NCBI GenBank assembly: GCA_030411725.1
Contig: MU839836.1
Location: forward strand, 1-64,000
From: Echria macrotheca
Lineage: Eukaryota; Ascomycota; Sordariomycetes; Sordariales; Schizotheciaceae
Direction: 5' to 3'
Length of the DNA stretch: 64,000 nucleotides
Positions 62,906 to 64,000 of the stretch are shown piece after piece; within the stretch, counting starts at the first letter, position 1; each line of letters starts with the position of its first letter. The translations under genes and the position numbers were made by a program. Below the pieces are notes generated by a model. The model saw only the letters and a list, made by a program, of their open reading frames with translations. It searched no databases and was not told where the DNA came from.

Positions 62906-63340
62906 GTTTTTTCTTGTTTTGGTGTAGGTTTCGGTTGTGCCGTGGATGGGGATGGGGGTGACGTTGAAGGTGAGTGAACTTGAAGAACCCCGCACTTATT
63001 ACGACGTCCAGTCATGATTCATCCTGTCAAGTGTCTCCACCAAGCTTGTTGATCAGATTGAACCCTAGATTGCTGGAGTTGCGAATAGTTGAATGGGTAC
63101 GGAATTAGATGCTATGTGAATGGGAGTAAACAGTAAGCCCGGGATAACGTACGTCCGATATGCGATGTGGTTTGTCCGGAAAGACTCGAATCTCCGGATC
63201 GGCGCCGGATGGAGGTCAACTTCAGCTCCGCGCCACTTTCTCCCCCTCTTTCCCCCATGATTTCCCCTAGATAGCCTTCTGCTATTCCCAAGAGACAATC
63301 TCAGTGAAAGTTGATCCCCGTTGCGCTGCCGATTTCTGAC
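62906..63340. promoter_or_regulatory. Divergent promoter region
   Basis: 435 bp between the DUF1989 gene (minus) and the hotdog thioesterase gene (plus). No other coding sequence. Confidence 0.4.
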
Positions 63341-63757
63341 ATGTCTACGATATCCTCTCCCGAGATAGGGACCACGGCCACCGCCTCGCTCGCGGTTCGC
63401 CCAGTTGACCTGGCCGACGCGATATCAGTCGACCCAGAAGACGAGTTTCCGTCTGTATTCGCAACCTCTCGGCTCGTGGCCCTGATGGAAGTTGCGTGCG
63501 CTCGAATCCTACGACCACATCTCTCCGCCGGGCAGCTTTCAGTGGGCATTGCCATTGACGCTTCACATACGGCCCCCACGCCAGCAGGCGTGACAGTGAC
63601 GGCCGAGGCAACGTATACGGGACAGGAGGGCAAGGTTTATGTCTTTGAGGTTGTTGCGACTGATGCAGGCGGTGTTGTCGGGAAGGCTGTCCATCGACGG
63701 GCGATTGTTGATGCCGCCAGGCTGGAGGCGACGGGCAAGAAGAGGAATGGGTTGTAA
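63341..63757 (+). CDS. FlK-like hotdog thioesterase, 138 aa
   Basis: Single exon from ATG 63341 (MSTISSPEIG); the frame is open back to a TTG. It is a small hotdog-fold protein of the fluoroacetyl-CoA thioesterase-like (FlK) type. The long central helix has TSRLVALMEVACARILRPHL, followed by the DASHTAPTPAGVTVTAEATY strand pair. The family's catalytic residues Thr, Glu and His fall at Thr42, Glu50 and His76, the same numbers I recall for the Streptomyces cattleya enzyme, and Phe36 is also present. Fungal and bacterial relatives without fluorinated substrates are common and may act as general acyl-CoA thioesterases. Cytosolic. Confidence 0.87.
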   Translation: MSTISSPEIGTTATASLAVRPVDLADAISVDPEDEFPSVFATSRLVALMEVACARILRPHLSAGQLSVGIAIDASHTAPTPAGVTVTAEATYTGQEGKVYVFEVVATDAGGVVGKAVHRRAIVDAARLEATGKKRNGL

Positions 63758-64000
63758 TGAACTATGAGAGAGAAGACGGACTATGGAAGGCTGTTTGGTG
63801 GCATGTTTTCCTCTTGAGTGAATTTTCGCCAATTGATAGAGATACGGGCATACCTGATTCAAATTAGGTACCGACTTTTAATCAAACCTTTGAATCTAGG
63901 TTCCCTCTTGAGGCCCAAGGCGGGCTTGTACTAGAGGGTTGGCCTGTACGCTCAAATTTGCGATACCTGCATATCAATTCTCTTGACATTCACACAGCCC
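63758..64000. other. Window end, no gene seen
   Basis: 243 bp after the thioesterase stop codon with no open frame or repeat recognised. Confidence 0.4.

Noticed and set aside
63170..63200. Possible tRNA 3' half near CTCGAATC
   Set aside because: The stem does not pair on either strand and no cloverleaf can be drawn.

Overview
The window is the end of a filamentous ascomycete chromosome (Pezizomycotina, probably Sordariomycetes). It opens with a terminal CCCTAA array, so base 1 is the telomere and coordinates run inward. The call of a filamentous fungus rests on many short introns (about 47-117 bp, GT-AG with one GC-AG) and on the families present: Gfo/Idh/MocA, CipB-like and AsaB-like oxidoreductases, SYLF/Ysc84, an Avt-type transporter, Isu1, Ubp14 and Mad2. 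Gene models were built by hand from reading frames and splice sites. Exon coordinates are given where frame and motif continuity both agree.

Layout. 1-1079: telomere and a subtelomeric 15-bp tandem repeat. 1080-11.5 kb: an unknown gene under 1 kb from the telomere, a 1052-aa coiled-coil/helical protein, a secreted type-B carboxylesterase and a broken subtilase. 11.5-21 kb: a zinc-type alcohol dehydrogenase, an APH-fold kinase, two fungal multi-pass membrane proteins and an RNase H relic. 21-33 kb: a small secreted protein and a run of oxidoreductases (Gfo/Idh/MocA, CipB-like MDR, AsaB/CmcJ-like, iron-type ADH), with a SYLF protein and a MARVEL-like membrane protein between them. 33-42.5 kb: a multi-pass membrane protein divergent from a Cys-rich single-pass surface protein, a Q/P-rich protein, a vacuolar amino-acid transporter and a proline-iminopeptidase-like hydrolase. 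42.5-46.6 kb: a gene-poor gap. 46.6-64 kb: a degenerate 2OG-oxygenase-like protein, then conserved genes (ISU1, UBP14, MAD2, a GST), a 70-aa Cys-rich protein, an F-box protein, a DUF4267 protein, a DUF1989 protein and an FlK-type hotdog thioesterase.

The order fits a subtelomere-to-core gradient. Broken genes (subtilase, RNase H, a frameshifted membrane protein) lie in the first 26 kb, and universally conserved eukaryotic genes appear only after about 50 kb. I found no polyketide synthase, NRPS, transposase, CRISPR array or convincing tRNA. The oxidoreductase stretch could be a small metabolic gene group, but no core synthase is in view. The least explained items are the 1052-aa coiled-coil protein, the 2OG-like protein without an obvious metal triad, the 70-aa Cys-rich protein, and the divergent pair of membrane proteins around 34.7 kb.
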